Below are positions 1-7,966 of a DNA stretch of 58,552 nt, piece after piece. The DNA is from JBOGTC01 sp050692055 (GTDB lineage Bacteria; Chloroflexota; Limnocylindria; QHBO01): assembly GCA_050692055.1 (NCBI GenBank), contig JBOGTC010000149.1:1-58552 (forward strand). Reading direction: 5' to 3'. How positions within the stretch are numbered: position 1 is the first letter of the stretch; each line of letters opens with the position of its first letter. Below the pieces are notes generated by a model that made no database searches, was not told where the DNA came from, and was given only the letters and a program-made list of their open reading frames with translations. A program made the position numbers and the translations under genes.

Positions 1-81
1 GAGCGCGCCCACACCGGGCGCTGGACCAGGGGACGCACGCCCGAGGAGGTCCTGGGCAAGGTCAAGATGTGGTCGAAGTGA
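1..81 (+). CDS. C-terminal fragment of an unidentified protein (cut by window edge)
   Basis: Frame 1 is open from the first base and ends at a TGA at 79-81, giving the last 26 residues of a protein. The tail is basic and ends in KVKMWSK, with GRTPEEVLGKV just before it. Nothing in it identifies a family. It is included because the frame is continuous to the window edge and the family 1 repeats start soon after its stop, as they do after other gene ends here. Confidence 0.45.
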   Translation, partial: ERAHTGRWTRGRTPEEVLGKVKMWSK

Positions 82-130
82 CGCGGATGCGCCGCCTCGC
101 GTGTCGCTACATCCTGGGGTCAGGACAGCC

Positions 131-207
131 TAGTCCGGCTGTGGTTGGCGCCTGACACCAATCGGGGCGTTGGCAGCCCGTAATGCGGCTGTGGTTGGAA
201 TCTGACG
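131..207. repeat. Family 1 palindromic intergenic repeat, degenerate copy
   Basis: Two right-hand half-sites (CCGGCTGTGGTTGGCGCCTG near 135 and GCGGCTGTGGTTGGAATCTG near 186) enclose a poor left half (CACCAATCGGGGCG). The same half-sites recur near 11.4, 14.1, 18.7, 19.7 and 53.0 kb. The rest of 82-322 shows no gene. Confidence 0.7.
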
Positions 208-322
208 CGAGCCTGATGCGAACGCACCAGACGGAACCCAGACGGGACCCGGAGCGGACCTGGGCTGCGCCCCGCAGGCGCGCGTGTCGGTGCTGCGAGT
301 GAAGCTCCACGGGAGCGCGGGC

Positions 323-1291
323 TCAGGTGTCGTCCGCACGTATCCACCCCACGGAATGCCTGCGAGCTCCTGCTTCGCGCGCCCGTTCAGCCGTGCCGCG
401 ACTGGGCAGCCCGCGCCGCGACGAGACGAGCGCGGCGAGCGGGACCTCCGCGGCGAGGAGCAGCAAGGCCACGATCAGCAGCACCGGGATGTCGCCAGCG
501 AGACCCATGACCAGCAGCGCGGCGAGGAAGAAGGCGTGAATGGCGACCCGCGTGAGGAACGCCAGCCGCAGGTCGAGGATCGCCGTGCGCTGCCCGTCGG
601 GCGGCAGGCGGTTCGGTCCCCACACGCCGTACGCGGCGGCGGCCACGAACCCAATGAGCGCGACCAGAAAGATGACCATTCCACCCCCTGGCGTCGGGTC
701 GACGACCGGTGCGAGGAGCACGAACGGCACCAGCGAGGCGAGCAGGATGACGAAGGCGGGAATCGGAATCGCCAGCTGCAGCCACTCCAGGGCAGGGCGG
801 CGAGGGGAGGCGTCGCGCAGCCATCGGCTCAGGAGGCTGAAGGCGAGGGTGACGAAGAGCCAGGCGTAGAAGTTGCCGGCCGGCACGCCGAACCAGCCAT
901 CGGTGAGTCCGACGTCGCGCCATGTCCAGAGGCCCATGCGGATGGCGATGGCGTCGAACGCGAGGTCGAGCATGATGGCCAGCACGCTGTCGACGAACGG
1001 GGCCCATCGGCGGCGCACGCCGAGCGCATCGGTGATGCGCATGGCGCCGGCGAGGATGAGCGCCCAGGTGAGGCCGATGACGAGCGGGGCGCGGTCGATC
1101 GCCAGCACGAAGGCCGGCGAGTACTCGTAGGTCTCGAAGATCATCTGGTCGCCCTGCTCGAGCAGCAGGCCGAACGCCGCCGCGCTGGCGAGCTCGAGGA
1201 ACGGCAGGCGGCCGCGGCGCAAGGCCGCCCCGGCCGCGACAAGGAAGAAGGCCGCAACGGCGATCTCGAGGAGCAGGTAGAGGGGATCCAT
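323..1291 (-). CDS. CruF/DUF422-like carotenoid biosynthesis membrane protein
   Basis: A 322-residue integral membrane protein with about eight hydrophobic segments and a short basic C-terminal tail. The block GLWTWRDVGL followed by GVPAGNFYAW (about residues 120-145) matches the G-W-x-W / GVP-x-NF-x-GW signature of the DUF422/CruF family, whose members include carotenoid gamma-hydroxylases (1,2-hydratases). The catalytic residues are not well defined, so the substrate is inferred from the family only. No other carotenoid gene is nearby; the only distant candidate partner is the UbiA prenyltransferase at 19867-20676. The start at 1291 puts a hydrophobic segment directly at the N-terminus. Confidence 0.65.
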   Translation of the reverse strand: MDPLYLLLEIAVAAFFLVAAGAALRRGRLPFLELASAAAFGLLLEQGDQMIFETYEYSPAFVLAIDRAPLVIGLTWALILAGAMRITDALGVRRRWAPFVDSVLAIMLDLAFDAIAIRMGLWTWRDVGLTDGWFGVPAGNFYAWLFVTLAFSLLSRWLRDASPRRPALEWLQLAIPIPAFVILLASLVPFVLLAPVVDPTPGGGMVIFLVALIGFVAAAAYGVWGPNRLPPDGQRTAILDLRLAFLTRVAIHAFFLAALLVMGLAGDIPVLLIVALLLLAAEVPLAALVSSRRGLPSRGTAERAREAGARRHSVGWIRADDT

Positions 1292-1428
1292 CGCGCCTCG
1301 ATGATACGGACGAACGGCGCGTCTGGATCACGACGCGGCCTTCGGAGCTCGAACGGACCGATGGCCGCCCGTAACGGACGGCCATCGGCACACTGGACGG
1401 ACGGATCGCGTGGAGCGTTCGCGGAGGC

Positions 1429-1584
1429 TCAGCCGAGCCGTCGCCGAACGGCATTCGCGAGCGGCGTCCAACCGACCACGACCGACGCCGCGATCAGGCT
1501 AAACGCGACGGTCGCCATCACCACCGGCGGTGGCTCGGCCGCTGCGGTATCGGGCACGTCTGGCGCCGCCGCGCGACGGTACAT
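1429..1584 (-). CDS. Possible small single-pass membrane protein (51 aa)
   Basis: ATG at 1584 is preceded on the minus strand by AAGGA at about 9 nt. It gives 51 residues: a short Ala/Pro-rich N-terminus, one convincing hydrophobic segment (MATVAFSLIAASVVVGW, residues 23-39) and a basic end (NAVRRRLG). It is divergent from the RpiR gene, and TATCAC just upstream could serve as its -10. No family was recognised. Shadow frames in this GC-rich DNA rarely give a clean transmembrane segment with a basic tail and a Shine-Dalgarno sequence, so a real gene is plausible but unproven. Confidence 0.4.
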   Translation of the reverse strand: MYRRAAAPDVPDTAAAEPPPVVMATVAFSLIAASVVVGWTPLANAVRRRLG

Positions 1585-1587
1585 CTG

Positions 1588-1617
1588 TTGCAGTCCTTGA
1601 ACGACTCGTGATACACA
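1588..1617 (+). promoter_or_regulatory. Putative leaderless promoter of the RpiR-type gene
   Basis: TTGCAG (1588-1593) and TACACA (1612-1617) are separated by 18 nt. The GTG start at 1624 lies where transcription would begin, so a leaderless mRNA is predicted. Confidence 0.4.
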
Positions 1618-1623
1618 TGTGCC

Positions 1624-2568
1624 GTGCACCGGCCGAACCGGATCGACGGGACGAGTGGGACGCCTGAAACGGCCATCTCGATGATGCGCCGTCTGATGCC
1701 CGGGCTGCCGGCGGCTCAACGCAGAGTCGCCGCGACCATCCTGGAACATTCGACCGATGCCGCGCTGCTCTCGTCCCGGGAGCTGGCGAGGCAGACCGGC
1801 GCCAGCCCTTCGACGGTCGTCCGTCTGGCACGGGCTTTCGGCTACGACGGATATCCCGAGCTCCAGGCCGTGCTTCAGGACCTCGTGCGTCATCAGCTCA
1901 GCCTCGTGGAGCGGCTCGAGTCCACGCTGGCCGCATCGACCAGGCAAGGAGCGCTGGTCAGCTCCATCTCTCGCGACATCACGGCGCTCCAGTCGGCAGC
2001 TGAGAGCCTCTCACCCGCCGTCTTCGAGTCGATGGCAGACGTGCTGGCTCAGGCGTCAACGATCTATCTTGCGGGCCTCGGGAAGGCCACCGCGGTCGTC
2101 GACTTCATGGCCTTTCGCCTGCGACGCTTCCGCCAGCGGGTGGTCACGGTCACCAAGGGTGGCTCCGACGTCCTGGAGCCGCTGCTCGCCATCGGAGAGG
2201 GCGACGTGCTCGTCATCGTCACATTCCACCGGGAGCTGCCCGAGCTGGTCGAGGCGATCAAGCTGGCGAGGACGCGGCACGCGCGAGTGATCGCCGTCGC
2301 GGAAGACCCGCTGAGCGAGCCTGCGATACAGGCCGACCTGGTGTTGAGCCCGTCATGCGGCTCGCCGGAGATCCTCAACAGCCTGGCGGTCCCCATGGCC
2401 GTGGCCCATGCGCTGTGCATGGCGGTGGCGGAGCGGCGACTCGGCGAAGCAGAGGACGCGTATCACTGGGTGGAGGGATCCTCGTATCGCTCCGGCCCGC
2501 CGCCGGCAACAGACGGCAGCCACCGCCCGCAACCGCAACGACGCCAGCCACGGGAACGCTGGGAGTGA
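1624..2568 (+). CDS. MurR/RpiR-family transcriptional regulator
   Basis: A 314-residue protein with an N-terminal RpiR helix-turn-helix (about residues 20-95; GASPSTVVRLARAFGY is the recognition region) and a C-terminal SIS sugar-phosphate isomerase-like domain (about 125-260, starting near IYLAGLGKA). Family members bind DNA through the HTH and sense phosphorylated sugars or similar phosphorylated metabolites through SIS. It starts at GTG 1624; an internal ATG near MMRRLMPG is an alternative. Its TGA overlaps the GTG of the permease gene (2565), so regulator and importer are translationally coupled. The regulator probably controls this operon in response to an imported or phosphorylated substrate (inferred). 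The last 35 residues are Pro/Arg-rich and may be disordered. Confidence 0.85.
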   Translation: MHRPNRIDGTSGTPETAISMMRRLMPGLPAAQRRVAATILEHSTDAALLSSRELARQTGASPSTVVRLARAFGYDGYPELQAVLQDLVRHQLSLVERLESTLAASTRQGALVSSISRDITALQSAAESLSPAVFESMADVLAQASTIYLAGLGKATAVVDFMAFRLRRFRQRVVTVTKGGSDVLEPLLAIGEGDVLVIVTFHRELPELVEAIKLARTRHARVIAVAEDPLSEPAIQADLVLSPSCGSPEILNSLAVPMAVAHALCMAVAERRLGEAEDAYHWVEGSSYRSGPPPATDGSHRPQPQRRQPRERWE

Positions 2569-4487
2569 CCCGTTCGCGCCCGGGCAACGGAGCCGACTGG
2601 GGCCGCACGCTCCCCACCCTCGCGTCGGCAGGCCTGGGCGATCCGGTGGCAGGAGTCGCAACTGGCCAGCTGGAGCCACCGCCGTCGCCGTTCCGGCGCC
2701 GCCTGCATCGCGCGCGACGGGCGGTACTCGACCCGCAACTGGCGTTGGTGGTCGTTCTGCTTGCCCTGCTGGCCTATGTCATCGTCGTGCCGCTGGCGAG
2801 CATCGCGTGGACCACGCTGTCCTGGAGCACCGGCGACCTGCGCTTCTCGCCGAACGCCATTCCCGGCGCGTTCACGCTGGAGCACTGGCAGCGCGTAGTC
2901 GCTGGCCCCGTCTCCGACGCTCTCCTGTGGCAGCCGCTGCTCAATACGTTGCTGGTCGGCAGCATCGCCGCCCTCGGCGCGGTGGCGTTGGGCGCGGGCA
3001 TCGCGTGGTTGGTGACCCGCACCGATCTGCCGGGCCGTGACCGCTATCGGACCCTGCTGGTGTTCCCGTACATGTTGCCCTCGCTGGCCCTCGCACTGGC
3101 GTGGATCACCATCTTTCGCAGCGGGTCGATCGGCGGCCGGCCCGGCGTGTGGGAGAACCTGTTCGGCGTTGCGCCGCCGGATTGGTTGGCGCTCGGCCCG
3201 GTGCCGATCACCGTGATCGTCACCGTCCACTACTTCCCGTTCGCGTTCCTGTTGGTCGCGGCCGCGCTCGTGGCGGTCGATGCGCAGCTCGAGGAGTCAG
3301 CCGAGCTGCAGGGCGCCTCTCGCGCCACCATCCTGCGTCGGATCACGTTTCCGTTGGTGGCGCCAGCCCTCCTGTCGGCCTTCGTGCTGACCTTCGGCAA
3401 GACGATCGGCACGTTCGCCGCAATCCAGCTCTTGGGCGTGCCGGCGGGGTTCGACACGATGTCGACCATGATCTTCGGCAGCATCGGCCTCGGGTTGAGC
3501 TCGAATGCGTTCGTGCTGTCCATCGTGCTGATTGTGCTCGCCGCGGCGGTCGTGTACCTGAACAGCCGCGTACTCGGTACCACCGCCCGCTACGTGACGA
3601 TCTCCGGCAAGGGATTCAAGTCGAACCCGGTCAACCTGCGGGCCTGGCGCTGGCCGCTCGCCATCCTGCTCGCCGCCTTTGTCGGGTTCTTCGTCGCGGT
3701 GCCGATTGGCCTGCTCCTCTACCAATCCGTCTCGCTCGTACCAGGCGTGGTCAGCCTCGAGAACCTGACCGGATACTTCTGGGTCGGGGAGTCGGATTCG
3801 AGCATCTTTCCCACGGGCGAGCCCGGTGTCCTGGCGAACGATGGGATCCTGTCCGGGGCCTGGAACAGCCTGCGCCTGGCGCTCGGCGGCGCGGTGCTCG
3901 GCGCGTTGCTCGGCGCGTTGATCGGCTACGTCACGGTGCGTACCCGCTGGCCGGTGCTCACGCGGATCCTTGACCAGATCGCGTTCATTCCCTACCTCAT
4001 CCCCGGCATCGCATTCGGCGCGGTGTACCTGAGCCTGTTCGCCGTTCAGCGCGGACCGGTGCCGGCTCTGTTCGGCACCTTCGCCCTGCTGCTCCTTGTG
4101 GTCACCGTCAACAGCCTGCCCTTCACGACCCGCACCGGCTCCAGCGCCGTGACGCAGATCGGCAGGGAGCTCGAGGAGGCCGCGGAGGTGCAGGGCGCCG
4201 GCTGGCTGCGCCGCTTCCGCCGCATCGTCCTGCCACTGGCCAGCTCCGGCATCGTGGCGGGGATGATGATCAGCTTCATCGGCATCATGCGCGAGCTGTC
4301 GCTGATCGTGATCCTGATCACGCCCTCGACGGCGGTGCTCATGAGCCAGACGCTGCGGTACGCCGCAGAGGGCTTCGTGCAGCACGGCAACGCGCTGATC
4401 CTGATCATCATCGGCATCACCTTCATCGGCGAGCTCGTGCTCTGGCGACTGGGGCGCAGCAAACTGTCGCGGCTGTCGGGGGCCTGA
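2565..4487 (+). CDS. ABC importer permease, two fused permease domains
   Basis: A 640-residue inner-membrane protein with about 12 transmembrane segments in two consecutive BPD_transp_1 domains, each with an EAA loop that contacts the ATPase: EESAELQGASRATILRR in the first half and EELEEAAEVQGAGWLRR in the second. This fused layout is typical of FbpB/SfuB iron, thiamine (ThiP-like) and 2-aminoethylphosphonate-type importers. The start is GTG 2565, overlapping the regulator stop as GTGA; an upstream in-frame extension would read through the regulator gene and looks like non-coding frame, so it was rejected. The ATPase follows 3 bp after the stop. Confidence 0.85.
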   Translation: MTRSRPGNGADWGRTLPTLASAGLGDPVAGVATGQLEPPPSPFRRRLHRARRAVLDPQLALVVVLLALLAYVIVVPLASIAWTTLSWSTGDLRFSPNAIPGAFTLEHWQRVVAGPVSDALLWQPLLNTLLVGSIAALGAVALGAGIAWLVTRTDLPGRDRYRTLLVFPYMLPSLALALAWITIFRSGSIGGRPGVWENLFGVAPPDWLALGPVPITVIVTVHYFPFAFLLVAAALVAVDAQLEESAELQGASRATILRRITFPLVAPALLSAFVLTFGKTIGTFAAIQLLGVPAGFDTMSTMIFGSIGLGLSSNAFVLSIVLIVLAAAVVYLNSRVLGTTARYVTISGKGFKSNPVNLRAWRWPLAILLAAFVGFFVAVPIGLLLYQSVSLVPGVVSLENLTGYFWVGESDSSIFPTGEPGVLANDGILSGAWNSLRLALGGAVLGALLGALIGYVTVRTRWPVLTRILDQIAFIPYLIPGIAFGAVYLSLFAVQRGPVPALFGTFALLLLVVTVNSLPFTTRTGSSAVTQIGRELEEAAEVQGAGWLRRFRRIVLPLASSGIVAGMMISFIGIMRELSLIVILITPSTAVLMSQTLRYAAEGFVQHGNALILIIIGITFIGELVLWRLGRSKLSRLSGA

Positions 4488-4490
4488 CCG

Positions 4491-5597
4491 ATGGCGATGA
4501 TGGGCGCCGCCATCTCGGTGAGGGGCGTGACCAAACGCTATGGCGCTGTCGAGGCGCTCCGCAACCTGGACCTCGACGTCGAGCGTGGCGAGTTCGTCGT
4601 TCTGCTCGGCCCGTCCGGCTGCGGAAAGACGACCCTCCTGCGCTCATTGGCCGGCCTGGAGACGCCCGATGATGGGCAGATCCAGATCGGCGGCAGCCTC
4701 GTCTTCTCGGAGGCGCGAGGCGTGCACGTGCGGCCCGGCCGGCGCGGAGTCGGGATGGTCTTTCAGAGCTATGCGCTGTGGCCGCACATGTCCGTGGAGG
4801 ACAACGTGGGGTTCGGCCTTCAGCTCCAGAAGCTCTCCACGGAGGAACGGCGCCGACGCGTGGAGCGGGTGTTGACCGATCTCGGCCTGGCCGGCCTTGG
4901 CGGCCGCTTCCCGTTCCAGCTGTCCGGCGGCCAGCAGCAGCGCGTGGCTCTGGCCCGGCTGCTGGTGAGCGGACCCTCCGTCTTCCTCATGGACGAGCCC
5001 CTGTCCAACCTGGATGCTCGGCTGCGGCTCGACATGCGCGCGGAGATCAAGCGGCTGCACCATGAGCGAGGCGCCACGACGATCTACGTCACGCACGACC
5101 AGACAGAGGCGCTGACCATGGCCTCCCGCGTCGTCGTAATGGACCGAGGCACCATCCAGCAGATTGGGACTCCGCGCGAGATCTACGCACGCCCCGCCAA
5201 CCTGTTCGTCGCCGAGTTCGTCGGCATGCCGAGCATCAACCTGCTTCCGGCGCGGGCGGTGACCGGTGACGGACGCTCCGCCCTGAGCAGCCCGCTGGGC
5301 GAGCTCACCATCGGCTGGATCCCGCCCAGCGATGAGATGGTCATCGCCGTGCGACCCGAAGACGTGCGGGTTATGGCTGATGCGAGCCCCGATTCCACGT
5401 CCGCCACGGTTCACGCCGTCCAACCGGCCGGTCCCGAGCAGTTCGTGCACCTGCGCTGCGGCGAGGAGATCGTGGTGGCGCGAACGCCACCCGATCAAGC
5501 GTTCGAGATGGACCAACCCGTGTGGCTCAGCGTCGAGCGTGGCGCGCTGGGTTTCTACGACCGATCAACCGGTTTGCTCTTCACGCCACCGAACTGA
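4491..5597 (+). CDS. ABC importer ATP-binding subunit (FbpC/PotA type)
   Basis: 368 residues. Walker A GPSGCGKTT at 40-48, signature LSGGQQQR near 143-150, Walker B VFLMDEP near 163-169, then the switch histidine in YVTHDQTEA. After about residue 240 comes a TOBE-type domain, as in ATPases of iron, spermidine, thiamine and aminophosphonate importers. It powers the permease encoded immediately upstream and lies between the permease and binding-protein genes. Sequence alone does not settle the substrate. Confidence 0.88.
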   Translation: MAMMGAAISVRGVTKRYGAVEALRNLDLDVERGEFVVLLGPSGCGKTTLLRSLAGLETPDDGQIQIGGSLVFSEARGVHVRPGRRGVGMVFQSYALWPHMSVEDNVGFGLQLQKLSTEERRRRVERVLTDLGLAGLGGRFPFQLSGGQQQRVALARLLVSGPSVFLMDEPLSNLDARLRLDMRAEIKRLHHERGATTIYVTHDQTEALTMASRVVVMDRGTIQQIGTPREIYARPANLFVAEFVGMPSINLLPARAVTGDGRSALSSPLGELTIGWIPPSDEMVIAVRPEDVRVMADASPDSTSATVHAVQPAGPEQFVHLRCGEEIVVARTPPDQAFEMDQPVWLSVERGALGFYDRSTGLLFTPPN

Positions 5598-5615
5598 GAG
5601 GAGGAGGTATTCACC

Positions 5616-6887
5616 GTGCGATCAATTCGGACATCCCACCGACACGCGTGGCGGCTTGGCGCCGCCCTCGTCGCGACCGCCCTCATCCTGGCCGCCTGCG
5701 GCGACGGGACCGGCGATGATGGTCAGACGGATGGCGACGGCCAGGCGCTGACCGCCGAGCAGCAGGCCTGGCTCGAGGAGGCGCAGGTCGGGCCCGAGGC
5801 GCCCGACGAGCAGGACTGGGAGGCGATCGAGGCCGCGGCGCGCGAGGAAGGTCGTGTCGTGATCTACTCGGTCTCCTCGCGCATCTTCGACATCGCCGAG
5901 GAGTTCGAGTCGCGCTATGGCGTGGAGATCGAGGCCTACGACCTCGGCTCCGACGTGCAGCTCGAGCGGCTCCGGCGTGAGCAGGACGCCGGCCAGTTCG
6001 TGCCGGACGTGCTGTTCAACAACCACACCCCACTCCTGAGCCGGGAGTTTCTGCCAGATAGCCGCGTGTGGAACTTCGTCCCTGAACCCCTGACGGATCA
6101 GCTCCGCGACGAAGAGCAGGAGCCCATGCTGATCCAGCGCTGGGGCAGCCGGGTGTTCATCTACAACTCGGCGGCGCACCCCGACGGCGCGCCGTTCGAG
6201 AACATCTGGGACCTCACCGAGCCCGAGTGGACGGGCAACGTACAGATGGTTGCTCCGCTGGGTGACAGTGAATCGGCGGCGACCCTCCAGACGATCCTCC
6301 AGCATCCGGACGAGATGGCCGCAGCGTACGAGGCCAGGTTCGGCGAGCCGCTCACCGAGTACTCCGAGGGCGTCGTGGAGTTCATGGAGGAGGACATCGG
6401 CACGCTCTTCGGCGAGGCGAACGCCTCGATGGAGTGGCTGTACCGCATGCTGCACAACGAGCCGGTCTTCGTCTCCTCGACCGATGAGGTTGCGGAGAAC
6501 GTCGGTGCGGTGGGCCAGGATGACCCGCCGGTGGGCATCATGACCTTCAGCGACATCCGCGACGTCGAGGAAGGCGTCATGGAATGGGAGCCTGCCTACG
6601 ACGTGGAGCCGTTCTTCGGGGTCAGCTATCCCACCGTGCTCCTCATCCCCGATCGGGCGCCGAACCCCAACGCGGCCAAGCTCCTGATCCGATTCATGTT
6701 GGAGGATGGCTACGAGCCGTGGAACGTGCCCGGCGACTATGCGGCCCGGGACGACATCGTGGCCGAGCAGGTGGCCGAGTTCGGGATACCGCCGTTTGAC
6801 GAGCTCAACCTGCGGCCGATCGACCCCGACTACGTCTACGACACCCAGGCCTCGTTCCTGAACCTCTACCTCACATTCGCCGAATGA
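5616..6887 (+). CDS. ABC importer substrate-binding lipoprotein (family 1-like)
   Basis: 423 residues with a lipoprotein signal: basic N-terminus, hydrophobic core and a LAAC lipobox, so Cys28 would be lipidated. The mature part has an acidic linker and then a periplasmic binding-protein fold starting near REEGRVVIYSV, the region that aligns with the start of iron(III)/AfuA-like and aminoethylphosphonate/thiamine-like binding proteins. A strong Shine-Dalgarno GAGGAGGT precedes GTG 5616. Its ATG/TGA junction with the HAD gene (ATGA at 6884-6887) couples transport to a phosphatase-like enzyme. Likely ligands are a metal complex or a phosphorylated or phosphonate compound; the latter fits the RpiR and HAD neighbours better (inferred). 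Confidence 0.8.
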   Translation: MRSIRTSHRHAWRLGAALVATALILAACGDGTGDDGQTDGDGQALTAEQQAWLEEAQVGPEAPDEQDWEAIEAAAREEGRVVIYSVSSRIFDIAEEFESRYGVEIEAYDLGSDVQLERLRREQDAGQFVPDVLFNNHTPLLSREFLPDSRVWNFVPEPLTDQLRDEEQEPMLIQRWGSRVFIYNSAAHPDGAPFENIWDLTEPEWTGNVQMVAPLGDSESAATLQTILQHPDEMAAAYEARFGEPLTEYSEGVVEFMEEDIGTLFGEANASMEWLYRMLHNEPVFVSSTDEVAENVGAVGQDDPPVGIMTFSDIRDVEEGVMEWEPAYDVEPFFGVSYPTVLLIPDRAPNPNAAKLLIRFMLEDGYEPWNVPGDYAARDDIVAEQVAEFGIPPFDELNLRPIDPDYVYDTQASFLNLYLTFAE

Positions 6888-7618
6888 CGGTGGATCTCCC
6901 TGCGCCGAGTGACGACCGGCGGGTTCTCCCGCCGGTCGCCTCGGCGCGCGCCGTCCTGTTCGACGCGGGCGACGTGCTGTATCGGCGCCCAAACCGGGAT
7001 CGACGTCTTGCAGCCTTTCTCCAGGCTTCGGGCCTGCCGCCGCTGACCCGCGACGATCCTCGCTGGCAGGAGCTCAAGGAGCGCAGCTATGTCGGCGAGC
7101 TGGCGGAGCGGGATTACCACGACGCGATCCTGGACCTGGCCGGAGTTCGCCAGCAGGAGCAGCGGCGCCACGGACATACCATCCTGTGGGAGGAGGAACG
7201 TCAGATTCAATTCGAGCCGGCGCTGCGCGAGACGCTGATCTTCCTGCGCGACGCCGGCTTCAAGCTGGGGATCGTCACCAATACGAACGTCTCGACCGCC
7301 GAGAAGCTCAGGTGGTTTCGCAGAGTCGGCATAGAGGGCCTGTGGGACTCGTTCGCCACGTCGTGCGAGCTGGGGATCGCCAAGCCAGATCCCCGGATCT
7401 ATCGTGCCGCGCTGGACCCCCTCGCCGTCGGCCCTGACCTCGCGGTCTTCGTCGGCCATACGCCCAGTGACCTCGTTGGCGCGCGCCGTATCGGCATGCG
7501 GACGGTGTGCCTGAACGGCGAGCCTGGCGACGACCAGGCGGCCGATGTGGTCATCAGCCGCCTAGCCGAGCTGCCCCACGTGCTCCTGAGTGACGGTCAA
7601 GTCGCTTCACCTCCGTAG
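6884..7618 (+). CDS. HAD-superfamily hydrolase
   Basis: 244 residues. Motif I is FDAGDVLY, with the nucleophilic Asp but Gly instead of the usual second Asp, as in the FDxGNV/FDxGGV subgroup. Motif II is IVTNTN, motif III lies around GIAKPDPRIY, and motif IV is VFVGHTPSDLVGARRIG. A helical cap lies between motifs I and II. Typical activities are dephosphorylation of small phosphometabolites. Overlap with the binding-protein gene makes it the last gene of the regulator/importer operon, so it probably acts on the imported compound or its product. A phosphonoacetaldehyde hydrolase is possible but not shown by the sequence. Confidence 0.8.
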   Translation: MTVDLPAPSDDRRVLPPVASARAVLFDAGDVLYRRPNRDRRLAAFLQASGLPPLTRDDPRWQELKERSYVGELAERDYHDAILDLAGVRQQEQRRHGHTILWEEERQIQFEPALRETLIFLRDAGFKLGIVTNTNVSTAEKLRWFRRVGIEGLWDSFATSCELGIAKPDPRIYRAALDPLAVGPDLAVFVGHTPSDLVGARRIGMRTVCLNGEPGDDQAADVVISRLAELPHVLLSDGQVASPP

Positions 7619-7966
7619 CCCGCAGCGGCGGACGGACCCACCGCGTAACGCTCGTGTCGCAAGCCCTATCTGCGGGTCCAACGCCGCCACGGCGGTTACC
7701 GCTCGCCACGGGAGCACAAAGGCTCGTCGGATGGGCGGACGGCCGTCGTACCGCTCACCAGCTGAGCGCTGTGGCCACCAGGCTGGAGGGTGCTGCGGAC
7801 AGTGCCCGTGTGGTGAGCGTTGTGCCCGCACCGGGCATCCGTTACTGCGCTCCGGCCGCGCGTGAAGATCTCATCGCTCGCGCGGATGCCTGGATCGAGC
7901 GACCGCTATGGCCCGCGCCGTGAGCGCGCCTTCGAGGTCATCCGCTGGCGCGCGTAGAATCGGGCC
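7619..7966. other. Intergenic region, no convincing gene
   Basis: Several overlapping short frames occur here but none has a recognisable domain, a ribosome binding site and a clean hydrophobicity pattern. The right end carries the putative promoter of the aldehyde dehydrogenase gene. Confidence 0.5.
7931..7960 (+). promoter_or_regulatory. Putative leaderless promoter of the aldehyde dehydrogenase operon
   Basis: TTCGAG (7931-7936) and TAGAAT (7955-7960) are separated by 18 nt. The predicted transcription start coincides with ATG 7967, which has no Shine-Dalgarno sequence in front of it. Confidence 0.45.

Larger units (their letters stand above)
1292..1623. other. Divergent intergenic region with a hairpin and a small ORF
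   Basis: It holds a perfect 10-bp hairpin (arms 1358-1367 and 1379-1388, CCGATGGCCG), a possible small membrane-protein ORF on the minus strand (1429-1584) and the putative promoter of the RpiR-type gene at its right end. Nothing else is recognisable. Confidence 0.5.

Noticed and set aside
284..1600. 438-codon plus-strand ORF opposite the CruF-like gene
   Set aside because: Its Asp/Glu/Arg/Gly/Gln-rich composition is typical of antisense frames in high-GC DNA, with no domain. The minus-strand protein has clear membrane segments and a family motif.
7590..7923. Short plus-strand ORFs between the HAD and aldehyde dehydrogenase genes
   Set aside because: Overlapping Arg/Pro/Ala-rich frames without ribosome binding site or domain.
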